A DNA stretch of 64,000 bases, taken from positions 1-64,000 of IMG/VR virus record IMGVR_UViG_3300044641_004147; one strand, written 5' to 3'. Source of the DNA: a virus. The position numbers and the translations under genes were made by a program. The notes beneath the pieces were generated by a model, which did not search any database, was not told the DNA's origin, and was given only the letters and a program-made list of their open reading frames with translations. Numbering within the stretch: position 1 is the first letter of the stretch; every line of letters starts with the position of its first letter. This document shows positions 33,968-42,781 of the stretch, in pieces.

Positions 33968-34231
33968 ATGGCTAATAGAATACCTTTAATAGTTAACCCC
34001 AGTTCTAATCAAATTCAGGAACTGCCTGCTATTGACAACTTAGATCTTGCAAACAGTAGCATTGTTGGCATCGACAATCTATCTGCAACTACCGCTACTA
34101 TATCAGGAAATTTAGTAGTCACTGGAACCATTGTAGGCAATGTTGCCGGCATAGTCAGTGGAGGCAGTGGCAGTGGCAGCAGTGGTGTTAGTTCAAATGC
34201 TCGAATAATGGCAATAATTTTTGGAAGATAA
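33968..34231 (+). CDS. Short fibre N-terminal-module protein
   Basis: 87 aa. The sequence MANRIPLIVNPSSNQIQELP then DLANSSIVGIDNLSATTATI is the N-terminal attachment-like module known from fibres of aquatic T4-like phages, where it normally leads to a long shaft. Here it stops after ISGNLVVTGTIVGNVAGIVS and a Gly/Ser linker. It may be a trimmed fibre remnant or an independent cap or adaptor. It lies 3 nt before the small family gene at 34235. Confidence 0.65.
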   Translation: MANRIPLIVNPSSNQIQELPAIDNLDLANSSIVGIDNLSATTATISGNLVVTGTIVGNVAGIVSGGSGSGSSGVSSNARIMAIIFGR

Positions 34232-34234
34232 AAC

Positions 34235-34591
34235 ATGGCTAATCCTAATATTTCTAATGTTAACAGTATAATAGGCGATACAGCCTATTTGAATGCCGGG
34301 ACTAGTCCTGGCACAGTAGTCTCCGGCGAAGCAGACAAAGTTAAAAAAATTGGAGCCATTGTTGCAGCCAATTATGCTAACACTGATCAAACAGTTACAG
34401 TATTTGTACTGCGTTCAGCTACCAGTTTCTTTATCGCTAATCAAATCACAGTACCGGCAAAAGCCACAGTGTTGTTGCTAGGCAGGGAACACAGTTTCTA
34501 TCTATTAGAAGCTGACGCACTAAGAGCACAGGCCAGTGCATCGGCATCTATTACAGTCACCATAAGTTACGAAACATTATCAATAGTTTGA
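34235..34591 (+). CDS. Small beta-rich structural protein, family member 4
   Basis: 118 aa. It matches the family layout of 8723, 20072 and 28333, closest by eye to 20072: KVKKIGAIVAANYANTDQTV, FVLRSATSFFIANQITVPAK and FYLLEADALRAQASASASIT (the core Gly of 'GD' is Ala here). It has a GGAAGA site inside the end of the previous gene and stands 11 nt before the 1268-aa LamG protein gene, repeating the small-protein plus large-adhesin pattern. Confidence 0.7.
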   Translation: MANPNISNVNSIIGDTAYLNAGTSPGTVVSGEADKVKKIGAIVAANYANTDQTVTVFVLRSATSFFIANQITVPAKATVLLLGREHSFYLLEADALRAQASASASITVTISYETLSIV

Positions 34592-34602
34592 TTTAGTCTA
34601 AT

Positions 34603-37600
34603 ATGAGCAAAAGAAAATTAATTGGCAAATCAAGGTTACTTAATCCCTATGACAAAAGTGGTGTTTACACCACGGATGAAATAACCAACATTGAATTAGA
34701 AAATAAAAATCTATTACTAACAGGCGTAAAGCATCGCCGTCACGATGTCTACACTGAATTTACTGGTAATGTTGATCCTTACTACAATCATGTGGTCTGT
34801 CATATTCCAGGTGCAACCTACGACACCCATGTGCTTAAAGATCAGTCCGGTAACAACTTTGATGAATTTTTATACGCCAACGACTATAGAATTGAAGCAG
34901 GCATCAATGAGTCGGGTCCAAAAGAATATCACTCGATATATTTTTGGGATCAGGCATATCATGTAACAGATGCAGCCAGTTTGCGATTAGGAACAAATAA
35001 TTTTACCATTGAATTCTGGATGAAAACTGGACGAGCATTTGGCGCAGAATCGTACATCATGGGCAAAGGTTCCGGTGGCGGCCGCGCCAGTGGTGGCACC
35101 GGATGGGTAATCTATCTCACCTCAGGAAACCTAATAGGATTTTACGACGGCTTAGGAAATACTTCAACACAGAGCACCACAGCAATTACGCACGATACTT
35201 GGACGCACATTGCTATAGTGAGATCTGCTGGTGCAGTGACCATTTATCAAAATGGTGTTAGTGTGGGCACTGGCACTAGTTCGGGTAATTTTACAGATAC
35301 TGCAACCATGGTCATTGGCAGAGACAGAGACACTGGTGCTAATTATTATGGTGGGTACTTGTTTGATCTTCGTATTCGTACATCTGTAGTATATTCGGCT
35401 AATTTCACACCGCCCACAGATCTACTGGATATGAGCAATTCTATTCTTAGTATATCTGGTTCAGAACCATATCACCCTTATCACACAGGCATTCAACGAG
35501 AAGGTCGTACTGTCACTAACTGGGGCGGCTATAACAGCGTTAGAAAATATCCAGATCATCCGTTCATTGTTAAGTTTCCTAGACCCACTGGCAGCGGTAT
35601 GAGCTGTTCTGTTCGGGCAAACGACCGAGGGTACCAAATTGCAGACAGTAAACCTGGGCGAAGTTTACAATTTGGTACAGGAGCATTTACTATAGAGTGC
35701 TGGGTTTTCGTATCATATGCTGGAAGAGCCTCTCAATTTGGTATAGCAGGCAAAGGCACAGGTGATGCAGCCGCTGCTGGAGCCACTGGCTGGAGTTTTA
35801 TCTGTAACGGAAGTCAACTTCAATGGAGTGATGGCACCAGTGCTTTGGTAACTGGCACCAACGCAGTTTTAGGCGGCAGTGCTTGGAACCATGTGGCAGC
35901 AGTAAGAGAAGGCACCGGTACAAATCAGTTTAAGATGTATGTCAATGGTCAATTGGCCTATACTGGAACGCTGGCCTCTAACTATAATCAAACTAGTCCG
36001 CTAGTACTCTGTGCTAGTAGAAACCATCAATATCAACCGCAAGGTGTCAGATTCTTTGGGATGAAAATTAGTAATGTTGCCAGATACACTGCACCATTTA
36101 CTATTACACGATCTACTTTTTACGACACAGTGGCCACTAACGATGCTAACACCTTGCTTTATATGTTTGATACCAAAGACAAACGAGCAAGACCATTTAA
36201 GGCACAGTATATCAGCGACGGCTACGAACCGCTGTCGGCTAGAGCCAGAGGCACCACAGGGCAGCATAGACTAGGAAGCCGAGGATTGTACACTGGCAAT
36301 CACAGTGTTTCAAATATAGCTGGTGGCGCCAGTAGTACATTGTTTACATCCACTACGCAAGGAAGTTATAGCTTTGGCACCAGCGATTTCTCTATAGAAT
36401 TTTGGATATGTAATCAGTACGAATGGGAGCCTATTATGAATGCTGCTCCTAGATTTTTATTTGACTGTCGAGCTAACTTCAACGATGGTACTGGATTTGC
36501 AATGAGATATAATTTCAGAGCATTGCAGATTATAACCGGAGGTATGGTTATATTAGCTGACTCATCGGCCTATTTTCCACAGCGAGCATGGTCTCATATT
36601 TGTTTGCAAAGAACTGCGGGACAATTGGCATTGTATGTCAATGGAGAAAAAAGAGCAGAAACATTTTATGCCGGCACCATGGCAGCGGCCAGCAATAAAA
36701 TGTATTTTATGAACGGTGCCTTTAATGTACGCAACGATCAGCGTTGGTACGGATGGATGTCTGACATCAGAATTTTAAATGGCTCCGGAGCTTACAGTGT
36801 CGGAACTTCAAATCCGGAGCGTATTCGTGTTCCCACTCAGCCGCTAACGGCTATTACAAATACAGTTCTGTTAACAGCAGGACAACCAACACTGAGAGAT
36901 TATTCCAGTGTTGATAATCTTGTTTGGGCAGGTAATAGACCAGATGCAACTCATACTAGTTCTTGGGATGTTTATATCAGCGGGTTTGGACCTTATACCA
37001 GTCAAGATAAATCCTTAGGAATGACCACTGATTTTTGGGACGGTAGTTATTCTGGTGGTCACTCAGAGCCGGACTATAACACTGGCAATGACGCAATGAT
37101 AGAGATGACTTGGATGACTAGGTTAGCCAAACCTTGGACTTTAGAAACATGGTTCTATCAACCTCAAACCGATCCTAATGCCATTGCAACAGTACCGACT
37201 GCGGTATACACTGCAACGTCCAACAATGAAAACGGTTGGCAACTTATAACAAACTATGCTGCCGGAGCTAACAGCTACAATGATGTGTCATTTGTTTGGC
37301 GCTCACCGAGACTGGCCGCCGGAGCCAATGAGTTTTTGAACACTACTACCGGTAATGGAAATATACGTCCACACAGTTGGAACCATGTAGCAGTGGTCTA
37401 TGATCCTAGCAAAACTACTAAAGCTGCACTTTTTGTTAATGGAAAAAGAGTAGCCACACGGGCATCGTTTACACAAAGTTATTCATTGGCCTATACCTAT
37501 AGAATACAACACAGTGGATATCACGGCGCTGGTGATGTTAAAATAAGTGACATTGCCAGGTATGATGTTGATCAAACTACATATACCGTTCCGACTGTGG

Positions 37601-38409
37601 CGTCATGGACTAGAGATGCTAATACAGCGTATCTTCTACGCATAGACAATGGTCTATTAGACAGGTCGCAAAATATGACTTATATGCTCGATGGTCTAAT
37701 TAGACCCAGTTATCAGTACTCCAAGTGGGGTTCTGGTAGTATGGGCATGAATAATTTAAACAGCACTGCAAATTACGACAGAATTTATATGAACCCAACC
37801 GCTGGTGGTTGGGCCGAAAGAGTCTGGGACTACCGTTACGGAGACTATACTGTTGAAGGGTGGGCTCAGTGGAAAGATGCCACAGCCGGCGGAAAAGCTA
37901 CGCCTACTAGTGCCCCTGGAGCCTGCATGTACCATCAAGGTAATTATATATGGGTAGGTATTAATGCCAGCGGTAACTGGACTTTGCTGCACAGGGCCGG
38001 AGCAACTACTAACTTTACACCCACAATTATTAACTCAGTTGCAGTGGCCACTTCAACTGCTGGAACTTGGAATCACTGGGCCCTGGTGCGTAAGGATGGA
38101 GATTATCATTTATATGTTGATGGGCTGTTAGTAGCCAGGCATCTAGATGGAAACCATGGAACTTACACCAGCAATGGCCCTACATCGGATGCTCAAAGCA
38201 GTCATAATGATTTTTACAATGTCAATGATGCTCGTGTAGGCTACGAGTATAACGAGACTACCGGAACTTGGTGGTGTGGGCACTTAGAAGATTTTAGAAT
38301 GACTGCATTAGCAAGATATAGTCCGGGAGTAGTCAATGGAATATGGGCTATGTGTCATAATGGCACCAATATTTCAGCACTGCCAACTGGACCATTTCCT
38401 ATTAGGTAA
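34603..38409 (+). CDS. Adhesin with five LamG/concanavalin A-like domains
   Basis: 1268 aa made mainly of five jelly-roll LamG-type (Laminin_G_3-like) domains at about residues 107-276, 346-502, 585-729, 836-989 and 1075-1240. Each shows the pattern 'F(T/S)IE(F/C/T)W' early, 'W(T/N/S)H(I/V/W)A(I/V/L)' and '(Y/F)(V/Q)(N/D)G' in the middle, and a final '(S/E)D(I/F)R(I/M)xxxARY' type segment. Such domains bind carbohydrates or glycoproteins. No collagen or polyglycine tract is present. The product probably recognises host surface glycans. The ATG follows the small family gene by 11 nt without a clear ribosome binding site. Confidence 0.83.
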   Translation: MSKRKLIGKSRLLNPYDKSGVYTTDEITNIELENKNLLLTGVKHRRHDVYTEFTGNVDPYYNHVVCHIPGATYDTHVLKDQSGNNFDEFLYANDYRIEAGINESGPKEYHSIYFWDQAYHVTDAASLRLGTNNFTIEFWMKTGRAFGAESYIMGKGSGGGRASGGTGWVIYLTSGNLIGFYDGLGNTSTQSTTAITHDTWTHIAIVRSAGAVTIYQNGVSVGTGTSSGNFTDTATMVIGRDRDTGANYYGGYLFDLRIRTSVVYSANFTPPTDLLDMSNSILSISGSEPYHPYHTGIQREGRTVTNWGGYNSVRKYPDHPFIVKFPRPTGSGMSCSVRANDRGYQIADSKPGRSLQFGTGAFTIECWVFVSYAGRASQFGIAGKGTGDAAAAGATGWSFICNGSQLQWSDGTSALVTGTNAVLGGSAWNHVAAVREGTGTNQFKMYVNGQLAYTGTLASNYNQTSPLVLCASRNHQYQPQGVRFFGMKISNVARYTAPFTITRSTFYDTVATNDANTLLYMFDTKDKRARPFKAQYISDGYEPLSARARGTTGQHRLGSRGLYTGNHSVSNIAGGASSTLFTSTTQGSYSFGTSDFSIEFWICNQYEWEPIMNAAPRFLFDCRANFNDGTGFAMRYNFRALQIITGGMVILADSSAYFPQRAWSHICLQRTAGQLALYVNGEKRAETFYAGTMAAASNKMYFMNGAFNVRNDQRWYGWMSDIRILNGSGAYSVGTSNPERIRVPTQPLTAITNTVLLTAGQPTLRDYSSVDNLVWAGNRPDATHTSSWDVYISGFGPYTSQDKSLGMTTDFWDGSYSGGHSEPDYNTGNDAMIEMTWMTRLAKPWTLETWFYQPQTDPNAIATVPTAVYTATSNNENGWQLITNYAAGANSYNDVSFVWRSPRLAAGANEFLNTTTGNGNIRPHSWNHVAVVYDPSKTTKAALFVNGKRVATRASFTQSYSLAYTYRIQHSGYHGAGDVKISDIARYDVDQTTYTVPTVASWTRDANTAYLLRIDNGLLDRSQNMTYMLDGLIRPSYQYSKWGSGSMGMNNLNSTANYDRIYMNPTAGGWAERVWDYRYGDYTVEGWAQWKDATAGGKATPTSAPGACMYHQGNYIWVGINASGNWTLLHRAGATTNFTPTIINSVAVATSTAGTWNHWALVRKDGDYHLYVDGLLVARHLDGNHGTYTSNGPTSDAQSSHNDFYNVNDARVGYEYNETTGTWWCGHLEDFRMTALARYSPGVVNGIWAMCHNGTNISALPTGPFPIR

Positions 38410-38412
38410 CTT

Positions 38413-38643
38413 ATGCTAGATTTTCCCATTGAACCCAAAGACCTTGATGTGCATATATTTGAAACACAAAATTTTGTGTTCCATAGTAATGCCAATGCTT
38501 GGTGGCCTGAAGGCATAACTGAAGCTGTAAACACTGCAATTGATAGGAATTATGTTAATTACTATCTTTCTTCGGGCATATATGTGACCTTAGATAAAGC
38601 AGTTTTAGCAAATTATCAAGCACCACTACACCCTAGTAGTTAA
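38413..38643 (+). CDS. Small protein of unknown function after the LamG adhesin
   Basis: 76 aa, acidic, with FETQNFVFHSNANAWWPEGI and ITEAVNTAIDRNYVNYYLSS; no signal or membrane segment. The start is 3 nt after the LamG gene stop, so it is translated in the same message. A small chaperone or assembly factor for the adhesin is one possibility by position, as T4 fibres have dedicated helpers, but nothing in the sequence proves this. Confidence 0.6.
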   Translation: MLDFPIEPKDLDVHIFETQNFVFHSNANAWWPEGITEAVNTAIDRNYVNYYLSSGIYVTLDKAVLANYQAPLHPSS

Positions 38644-38658
38644 CAACCCGTTACCAAA

Positions 38659-38696
38659 ATCTCTCTGGGCTAAATACACTAACGCCTAAGGGAGAT
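38659..38696 (+). promoter_or_regulatory. Late promoter GCTAAATA (38669-38676) in an inverted repeat that covers the ribosome binding site
   Basis: ATCTCTCT (38659-38666) pairs with AGGGAGAT (38689-38696, one G-T pair). After a bulged A, GGGC (38667-38670) pairs with GCCT (38684-38687, one G-T pair), leaving a 13-nt loop. The right arm contains the AAGGGAGA ribosome binding site for the GTG start at 38705. Late transcripts starting near 38682 would lack the left arm and stay open; read-through RNA could be closed. Confidence 0.65.
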
Positions 38697-38704
38697 ATGG
38701 AACT

Positions 38705-40663
38705 GTGGCAAATAAGAACTTTGTAGTTAAGAACGGCCTTACGGTCGGCAATTTAGACATCGTAGCAGATTCTGGTGACTTAACCACCAGCGGCAATGTC
38801 ACAGTCAATACACTCTACGCAGACACTCTGGTTAAAACCGGTGGCGGAACATTTACAGGATTTTCGGGCTCTGCAGGATCTGCAGGCTACACAGGTAGCT
38901 CAGGTAACCCGGGCGGCTACACTGGCAGTCGTGGCGACACTGGATTTACAGGCAGCACAGGCAATTTAGGCTACACTGGTAGTCAAGGTGCTGGTTTTGT
39001 AGGTAGCCAAGGTACTACAGGTTTTGTAGGCAGCAGTGGGCAATTTGGTTACACCGGCAGCGATGGTGCCACAGGTCCACAGGGCTACAGTGGTAGTCAG
39101 GGACAATCAGGCGCTACAGGCCCTACAGGTGTGGCCGGCGTTCCTGGAACTCAAGGCGCATCGGGCGTAACAGGTCCAACTGGTCCAACTGGTCCAACCG
39201 GAGCCACAGGTGCTCCAGGCCTGGGTATTAACATCAAGGGCTCAGTTGCTACAACAGGTAATTTACCCAGCACAGGCAATTTAAACAACGATTCCTATAT
39301 TGTACAAGCAGATGGACACATCTGGGTTTGGAGCGGGTCTGCTTGGTTTGATGCTGGTTTAATCTTAGGCCCAACGGGTGCCACAGGAGCCACAGGTGCT
39401 GTAGGAGCCACAGGAGCCACAGGGCCAATTGGTTTTACAGGTAGCTTTGGAGCCACAGGTGCCACAGGTGCCGTGGGCGCCACAGGTTTCACAGGATTCA
39501 TTGGTAGTCGCGGCCTGCAAGGCTTTGTGGGCAGTGTGGGTTTTGTGGGCAGTCAAGGCACAGGCTTTGTAGGTAGCCGAGGTACACTAGGATTCACAGG
39601 TAGCCAAGGCGCCGGATTTACTGGCAGTCGTGGCGAAAAAGGATTTACTGGCAGCGAAGGTAGTTTGGGTTACACTGGTAGCTCTGGCGCCACAGGACCT
39701 TCGGGTATCGCTGGCTTTTCTGGCAGTGTTGGAGCAGGTTATACAGGCAGTGAAGGAACAATAGGCTACACTGGTAGTATTGGTTACGCAGGTAGTTCTG
39801 GTGCAGGTTTTACAGGTAGTCAAGGCACCGAAGGACCATCTGGTCCGCAGGGTTTACAGGGCTTACAGGGCGTTGCTGGATTTGTAGGCAGTGTTGGCGG
39901 CCCTGGGCCATCTGGCCCATCTGGTCCAGCTGGTCCAGTTGGATACACTGGTAGTTCAGCTGAAGGCGCTGGAATAAATCCAAGTTTGGCCATTATTAAT
40001 GCCAACACCTGGACTTCGACTAGCACAACCACCGGAGCGTTACAGTTAGCCGGCGGCGCTGGCATACAGGGTAATGTTTATGTAGGCGAATCACTGTATG
40101 TTACTGGTAATATATTACCAACCAGCAATAACTTAGTAAACTTAGGTAGTCCTACACGCAGATTTAATACCCTATATGTGTCAGCTAACACCATTGACAT
40201 TGGTGGCGGCACTATTAGCCTGGATAATCTGGGTCAGTTTAACATCAAAGGTGTTCATGGTAATCTAGTCATTGGTGCAAATACAGTTAGCTTTCTGAGT
40301 AATGTAGCCAGCACTGGTTACGGCATCATGCCGCCTAATACAATTAATTTGTATCAAGCAGGTCCGTTAAAGATTATTAATGGCACTATGCGTTGGTATG
40401 CGCCATACAATTGTTTGGTAACCAAGGTCTATCCAAGAGTGGTCAGCAGTGCTGATGCAGCAGTGCATATTAGGTTGAAGAAAAATGACAATACATTAAT
40501 TACGCTGGTCATTGGCGCTAATCAATTTGATTCAGCACCATATATTGCCGGCATTAATATGTTGGCCGGAGACTATTTTACAGTAGATGTAATACAAATT
40601 GGCAGCAGTGCCAAGCCTGGTGCAGAATTGTATGTTCAGTTTCAGTACCAATTTGTGGTATAA
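38705..40663 (+). CDS. Collagen-like tail fibre protein (GTG start)
   Basis: 652 aa. The GTG start is chosen because AAGGGAGA lies 9-16 nt upstream and the nearby ATG (38697) opens only a 9-codon frame. N-terminal [20 protein letters not shown] is a fibre attachment-like module. A very long collagen-like tract (about residues 55-420) uses GYTGSxG, GFVGSxG and GATGPTG triplets and is split by a small domain with [20 protein letters not shown] (~195-220). Then come [20 protein letters not shown], the [20 protein letters not shown] module (~438-530) and a unique C-terminal beta domain (~545-652) with [20 protein letters not shown], the candidate receptor-binding tip. Confidence 0.85.
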   Translation: MANKNFVVKNGLTVGNLDIVADSGDLTTSGNVTVNTLYADTLVKTGGGTFTGFSGSAGSAGYTGSSGNPGGYTGSRGDTGFTGSTGNLGYTGSQGAGFVGSQGTTGFVGSSGQFGYTGSDGATGPQGYSGSQGQSGATGPTGVAGVPGTQGASGVTGPTGPTGPTGATGAPGLGINIKGSVATTGNLPSTGNLNNDSYIVQADGHIWVWSGSAWFDAGLILGPTGATGATGAVGATGATGPIGFTGSFGATGATGAVGATGFTGFIGSRGLQGFVGSVGFVGSQGTGFVGSRGTLGFTGSQGAGFTGSRGEKGFTGSEGSLGYTGSSGATGPSGIAGFSGSVGAGYTGSEGTIGYTGSIGYAGSSGAGFTGSQGTEGPSGPQGLQGLQGVAGFVGSVGGPGPSGPSGPAGPVGYTGSSAEGAGINPSLAIINANTWTSTSTTTGALQLAGGAGIQGNVYVGESLYVTGNILPTSNNLVNLGSPTRRFNTLYVSANTIDIGGGTISLDNLGQFNIKGVHGNLVIGANTVSFLSNVASTGYGIMPPNTINLYQAGPLKIINGTMRWYAPYNCLVTKVYPRVVSSADAAVHIRLKKNDNTLITLVIGANQFDSAPYIAGINMLAGDYFTVDVIQIGSSAKPGAELYVQFQYQFVV

Positions 40664-40669
40664 TAAATA
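40662..40669 (+). promoter_or_regulatory. T4-type late promoter box AATAAATA
   Basis: The box overlaps the stop of the collagen-like gene and is followed by a GGGGA site 6-10 nt before the ATG at 40689. A weak 5-bp pairing between CCAAT (40648-40652) and GTTGG (40676-40680) would again enclose the promoter and touch the ribosome binding site. Confidence 0.6.
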
Positions 40670-40688
40670 TAAAATGTTGGGGATTTAA

Positions 40689-42509
40689 ATGGCTATTATT
40701 AAAGTAAATGGAACAAGTATGCAGACCTGTGCAGTCTTCGAAGACACACGGCCTACAGGTAACAGGTTTTATTTTTGGCAAGACGCACACAAGGAAACAA
40801 ACTTAGAATATGTACTAACTGGCTTATTGATTCACAATACTGCCGCTACTACTATTTCAGGGTATGGATTTCCTAGTTTTAGTCCAAATACCACTGATTG
40901 GCGTCATACTGGTATATTAATGCTAGGTGGCGAAGTTGTACATTGCAGTCATCAAATTACCACTAATAACGATCGCAGAAATAACTTAGATTTCACTATG
41001 TTAACCAGCATGGATCCTGCAAATCCTACTCGCAATCATAGATATGTCACAGACACAACCGGCAACAATGCTTTATTCAGTCAGTTCAACCATATGCAGG
41101 TTCCGGCCGCTGCCCCTAGTGTTACATACCAAACAAGATATAATGTAGTTGGCGAAATAGATTCTCAACCTCCAACTAAGGCTAGCTCAGTAAACTATTA
41201 TCAAAGTTGGGCAGTTTTCTGGAGACAGAGCACCGGTAACATGATTCAAATTACCAACAACTATAACAGTTCAAGTGATACTAACTGGCCAAACCATCTC
41301 TGCCCAGGTCGTATTCAAAGTGTATTAACTGGTCCTGGTACTACTACATTAACCTATGCTGCCCCGACTACTTATCAAAACGTTATGTTCCAGTTTTTAG
41401 GAATAGCCACAAACGGTCAGGCTATATTTTTAAACAACTCTCTGGATAACGATCACACGCAATTATTGATGCGTTATAATGATGTTGACAATACTATAAC
41501 AACATTGGCAACATTTAACGCAGCCGTGACCGCAGCCGGGACCAGTGCTGGTGGCAGTCGCGGAACAGCACATGGAAATACACTGACTAAATTTAGCAGT
41601 AAAACATTTACAGATCCTACCAGCGCCGGTAATACTGCATGGTACACACCATTTGTTGATAGCTCGGGTAACTTCCATCCGCACTTTTTCCAGTGGAATA
41701 GAACTGCTGATACATTTACTCGTAACAGTAATATCACAGTTAACTGGGGTGCTGGTACTAACCAAAGTACAAACTGGTTACCGGACACCCTGAGTGCAGC
41801 CAGCTCGTCGACTGTGCATATGATTCAGCGTTTCTGGTATAACGAAACATTTACAGTATCTGGCACCAGATACTTAACATTGATTCAATGTCACGGGTCC
41901 GGTGCAGTCTATGACAGTGAACCTAAATATAGAACATTTATAACTTTCAGCATTGATGCAGCTGATCCAAAGATCTTAAACTATCACAGTCGTGCAATTA
42001 TTCCTGTGACACCTAAGAATATTATCTGGCTCAATGACGATCGTACACAGATGGGTGTGTTTACCTGGAATAACTTCTACATCTATACATTTACAGCAGG
42101 CAGTGGCTGGAGTCAAACTGCCAACTTACCATTTAGATTCGAAGCAGTGGGCCGAGACCAACTTGGAAGAATCTGGGCCGTGGACGGTGGACAATACACT
42201 TTTGGCAGATTGCACTTGATTACACCAGCTGTGCCAACCACAGTGTCTGTGGTCATGGCTCAAAGCAATTATAATTATCAAGGTTCAGTGGTTAATACCA
42301 CTGCTACAGTAAATGCCTATGACCAATCTGGCAATAGAATAGCCGCAGTGGTTACACTGAAGATCGAAGGCAGTTCAATGCGTTTGGTCAGCGGCGGCAC
42401 AGAATACACAGAGCTAGCAGTGACTACATCTAACAGTGCAGATACCACTGTTAATATCAGAGTAGTTGCAGCCGGAACCAGCAACATTGTTGCTTCCGTT
42501 AACATTTAA
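40689..42509 (+). CDS. Structural protein, paralogue of the gene at 42782, with C-terminal Ig-like domain
   Basis: 606 aa. It shares with the 636-aa protein downstream the blocks DPTSAGNTAWYTPFVDSSG, HFFQWNRTADTFTRNSNITV, RTQMGVF and LGRIWAV, in one order. The central ~400 residues have regularly spaced Trp/Asp/Gly strands and could be a propeller. The C-terminal ~95 residues (YNYQGSVVNTTATVNAYDQS, IEGSSMRL) look like a bacterial Ig-like domain. There is no collagen or polyglycine tract. It is probably a virion surface protein; family not recognised. Confidence 0.72.
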   Translation: MAIIKVNGTSMQTCAVFEDTRPTGNRFYFWQDAHKETNLEYVLTGLLIHNTAATTISGYGFPSFSPNTTDWRHTGILMLGGEVVHCSHQITTNNDRRNNLDFTMLTSMDPANPTRNHRYVTDTTGNNALFSQFNHMQVPAAAPSVTYQTRYNVVGEIDSQPPTKASSVNYYQSWAVFWRQSTGNMIQITNNYNSSSDTNWPNHLCPGRIQSVLTGPGTTTLTYAAPTTYQNVMFQFLGIATNGQAIFLNNSLDNDHTQLLMRYNDVDNTITTLATFNAAVTAAGTSAGGSRGTAHGNTLTKFSSKTFTDPTSAGNTAWYTPFVDSSGNFHPHFFQWNRTADTFTRNSNITVNWGAGTNQSTNWLPDTLSAASSSTVHMIQRFWYNETFTVSGTRYLTLIQCHGSGAVYDSEPKYRTFITFSIDAADPKILNYHSRAIIPVTPKNIIWLNDDRTQMGVFTWNNFYIYTFTAGSGWSQTANLPFRFEAVGRDQLGRIWAVDGGQYTFGRLHLITPAVPTTVSVVMAQSNYNYQGSVVNTTATVNAYDQSGNRIAAVVTLKIEGSSMRLVSGGTEYTELAVTTSNSADTTVNIRVVAAGTSNIVASVNI

Positions 42510-42520
42510 GAGAGAGTAAC

Positions 42521-42772
42521 ATGGGAACTAAAATTGTAGAGAAAAAAGGCCAGGGAGCCGACGGAAACGAAATCACTGTGAAAAAGATTCAATTGAGTTT
42601 TGACGGTACTAATCTCAATGCATCGGAGCTTAGAAACGACGAATCCGGTACCGAAGTTGCAACACTGTACTTGGTACAGCCGTGGAAATGTTTTTCGGAT
42701 GGTACCATTGGTAATTTTACTTCAGAAGAAGATGCATTTAACTGGGCAGAAGATAATCTGTACCTGTTCTAA
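42521..42772 (+). CDS. Small acidic protein between the two paralogous structural genes
   Basis: 83 aa, acidic and soluble, with KKIQLSFDGTNLNASELRND and YLVQPWKCFSDGTIGNFTSE; one Cys. It has a GAGAGAG site, starts 11 nt after the 606-aa gene and ends 9 nt before its 636-aa paralogue, so the three form one transcription unit. It could link or help assemble the two. No family recognised. Confidence 0.62.
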   Translation: MGTKIVEKKGQGADGNEITVKKIQLSFDGTNLNASELRNDESGTEVATLYLVQPWKCFSDGTIGNFTSEEDAFNWAEDNLYLF

Positions 42773-42781
42773 GGACTAACC

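Noticed and set aside
38870-39960. CRISPR-like or satellite repeats
   Set aside because: The repeated 9-18 nt DNA words are imperfect and keep frame; they are the coding of collagen-like GxTGSxG triplets.
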